NCBI GenBank assembly: GCA_038227135.1
Contig: JBBRQC010000007.1
Coordinates: 28,966 to 92,965 of the forward strand
Origin: UBA4720 sp038227135
Lineage (GTDB): Bacteria > Gemmatimonadota > Gemmatimonadetes > Gemmatimonadales > Gemmatimonadaceae
DNA length: 64,000 nucleotides
Direction of reading: 5' to 3'
Part shown: piece after piece, positions 62,406 to 64,000 of the stretch
Layout: every line of letters begins with the position of its first letter
Position numbering within the stretch: position 1 is the stretch's first letter
Notes under the pieces: model-generated
Seen by the model: only the letters and a program-made list of their open reading frames with translations
Database searches by the model: none
Told to the model about the DNA's origin: nothing
Made by a program: the position numbers and the translations under genes

Positions 62406-63709
62406 CGATCGATCTCTCCCATGACGATGTCGATACTGGCGTTGATGGCAATGACGTCGGAAAGGAGGTGTCCTTCCACCATCTTCGGAATCGCGGCGAG
62501 GTTCACAAAGGATGGAGGGCGAATCCGCCACCGAACCGGCTTGGCGGTGCCGTCTGATACCATATAGTAGCCTTTTTCTCCCTTCGGGCTCTCCACCGCG
62601 ACGTAGGACTCGCCGACCGGTGGACTAGGGCCCTCCATCACGACCTTGAAGTGATGGATCATCGACTCCATCTCGCTCGTCGCTTTGGACTTGGGCGGCA
62701 GAATTATCCGCGGGTCGTCGATGTTCACGGGGCCATCGGGCAGCCGGTCCGCCGCCTGCTGCAGAATGCGCACCGATTGGCGGAGCTCCTCGAATCTCAC
62801 GAGGTATCTATCATACACGTCCCCGCTCGTGCCGACCGGCACCTCGAAGTCGTAGGTCTCGTAGTCGAGGTACGGGAAGTCCTTTCGCACATCGTAATCG
62901 ACGCCGGACGCGCGGAGCATCGGTCCCGACAGACCCCAGTTTATCGCTTCGTCGGGTGTCATCACTCCGAGGCCGACCGTCCGCCCGACCCAGATAGCGT
63001 TTCTGGTCAGGACGCGATCGATCTCGTCGAGGGTGTGCGGAAATGTGCGCGTGAACTGGCGAAGGCCATCCATCCAGCCGCTTGGGATATCCGCCGCCAT
63101 TCCCCCGACTCTGGTCGCAGACGTGGTGAGGCGCGCGCCGACCCATTTCTCGATGAGACGATAGATCTCTTCGCGACGCTGGAACGCCCACAGGAAAGGC
63201 GTGAACGCCCCGATGTCGATGCAGAACGTGCCAAGCCACACGAGGTGCGACATGATGCGGGACAGCTCAGACGCGATTACTCGAAGAACCTTGCACCGCT
63301 CCGTGATCTCGATTCCGAAAAGCCGCTCCGCACCAAGCGCAAAAGCGACGTTGTTGCCTATCGAGTTGAGATAGTCCTCTCGATCCGTCCAGCAGATGAT
63401 CTGGTTGTACTGGCGGTACTCCCCCATTTTTTCGAAGCCGCAATGCAGGTAGCCGATGTGCGGTATGCAGCGGACTACGGTTTCCCCATCGAGCTCCAGC
63501 ACCAGACGCAGAACTCCGTGCGTCGCCGGGTGCTGCGGGCCGATGTTGATCAGCATGTGCTCACCTTCGAGATCGGGCTCCACACTCGGAGGCGCCTCGA
63601 CGGCGACCGCGGTCCCCCCGTCGTTGGTGACGAGCGGAACGCGCTGTGGCCGCCCCTGTGCATCGAGGCCGGACGTCGAGAGCTCGACTTCGATCGTGCG
63701 TCTGGACAT
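62402..63709 (-). CDS. nuoD: NADH-quinone oxidoreductase subunit D
   Basis: 435 residues; forms the quinone site. NIGPQHPATHGVLRLVLELD (quinone-binding His), GYLHCGFEKMGEYRQYNQ, and the C-terminal GHLLSDVIAINASIDIVMGE with the terminal Asp-Arg. A 40-residue variable N-terminus precedes the core. Separate from nuoC, not fused as in E. coli. Confidence 0.98.
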   Translation of the reverse strand: MSRRTIEVELSTSGLDAQGRPQRVPLVTNDGGTAVAVEAPPSVEPDLEGEHMLINIGPQHPATHGVLRLVLELDGETVVRCIPHIGYLHCGFEKMGEYRQYNQIICWTDREDYLNSIGNNVAFALGAERLFGIEITERCKVLRVIASELSRIMSHLVWLGTFCIDIGAFTPFLWAFQRREEIYRLIEKWVGARLTTSATRVGGMAADIPSGWMDGLRQFTRTFPHTLDEIDRVLTRNAIWVGRTVGLGVMTPDEAINWGLSGPMLRASGVDYDVRKDFPYLDYETYDFEVPVGTSGDVYDRYLVRFEELRQSVRILQQAADRLPDGPVNIDDPRIILPPKSKATSEMESMIHHFKVVMEGPSPPVGESYVAVESPKGEKGYYMVSDGTAKPVRWRIRPPSFVNLAAIPKMVEGHLLSDVIAINASIDIVMGEIDR

Positions 63710-63999
63710 TACTCGCCCGTCCTCTCGCCCTGGTGAAGTCTCCGGCGCATATCCTCAGGAAGCTCGGCGAACGCATCCGCAATGGTAAGCTCCTCCATCG
63801 AGTAACGCGCCTCGGGATTCTGGGCCAGCGCCTGCCGCAGCTGTTCTGACCGACTGAATCGTCCGCGCAGCGGAAAATCCTTGCGCAGCGGGTATCCTTC
63901 CTTGTAGGACTCCCACATCAGGAGTCGCCGCAGATCCGGATGACCGGTGAAGCGAATTCCGAACATGTCGTAGCACTCGCGTTCCAGCCAATCCGCTGA
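63709..63999 (-). CDS. nuoC: NADH-quinone oxidoreductase subunit C, 3' part
   Basis: Only the last 96 residues are in the window; the gene continues past the right edge. The visible part has the signature DWLERECYDMFGIRFTGHPD and LRRLLMWESYKEGYPLRKDF. It overlaps nuoD by one base. The upstream nuoA and nuoB are expected beyond the edge. Confidence 0.95.
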   Translation of the reverse strand, partial: SADWLERECYDMFGIRFTGHPDLRRLLMWESYKEGYPLRKDFPLRGRFSRSEQLRQALAQNPEARYSMEELTIADAFAELPEDMRRRLHQGERTGE

Positions 64000-64000
64000 A

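Noticed and set aside
62651..63736. 361-codon plus-strand open frame opposite nuoD
   Set aside because: Antisense to a fully conserved nuoD; no domain and no ribosome-binding site.

Overview
This 64 kb window is a gene-dense piece of a bacterial chromosome. It has no insertion sequences, prophage, CRISPR array or rRNA, and no gene-free stretch longer than 300 bases. The gene set is that of a diderm: Kdo synthesis, LPS transport (LptA/B/C), an outer-membrane barrel protein and diaminopimelate. It also has futalosine-route menaquinone synthesis, a bacillithiol gene (bshC), a 14-subunit-type complex I and sigma-54. This combination, the moderately high GC and the gene order best fit Gemmatimonadota. 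That placement is inferred from gene content, not from a database search.

Layout. From 1 to 12.15 kb almost everything reads rightward in tightly coupled genes: bshC (5' end outside the window), murJ, uvrC, a PDZ/radical-SAM/DUF512 protein, der, plsY, gpsA, a MerR regulator, a glycosyltransferase, surE, pcm, an unrecognised repeat-containing protein and acyP. A leftward pair, galK and a sugar-phosphate nucleotidyltransferase, meets acyP stop codon to stop codon. Then come a tRNA-Arg(CCU) and a TPR membrane protein on the plus strand. From 15.4 kb to the right edge every gene is on the minus strand.

The point where the two strand blocks converge (15.18-15.40 kb) holds a strong candidate chromosomal dif site, followed 7 bases later by two DnaA-box-like nonamers. 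A XerD-type recombinase gene lies 18 kb away. I read this as the replication terminus region.

The minus-strand block has three main units. (1) Complex I: nuoC (partial), D-N, then a phosphohexomutase, a short UPF0182 membrane protein, carbamate kinase, sucC-sucD and ndk (64-44.4 kb). (2) Fatty-acid genes: DUF177-rpmF-plsX-fabH-fabD-fabG (44.3-39.9 kb), then a promoter and a second unit acpP-fabF-mqnE-mqnA-mqnC-ispF-dedA-xerD-pabA-OMP (39.8-31.5 kb). (3) Envelope unit: a promoter at 31.4 kb, then kdsB-pyrG-kdsA-kdsD-lptC-lptA-lptB-rpoN, two glycosyltransferases, a flippase-like protein, a YfhO-like protein, a polyprenol-phosphate sugar transferase and dapF, ending beside dif. Start codons inside these units overlap the previous stop codon again and again (ATGA, GTGA, TTGA, TGATG), so translational coupling is pervasive.

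The most interesting points are the dif candidate and its DnaA-like neighbours, an LptB with a 150-residue N-terminal domain, an MqnE with a CX5CX2C cluster motif, a DapF with an altered active-site loop, leaderless or near-leaderless promoters, a His-rich loop in NuoL, and an uncharacterised protein built of repeated short motifs.
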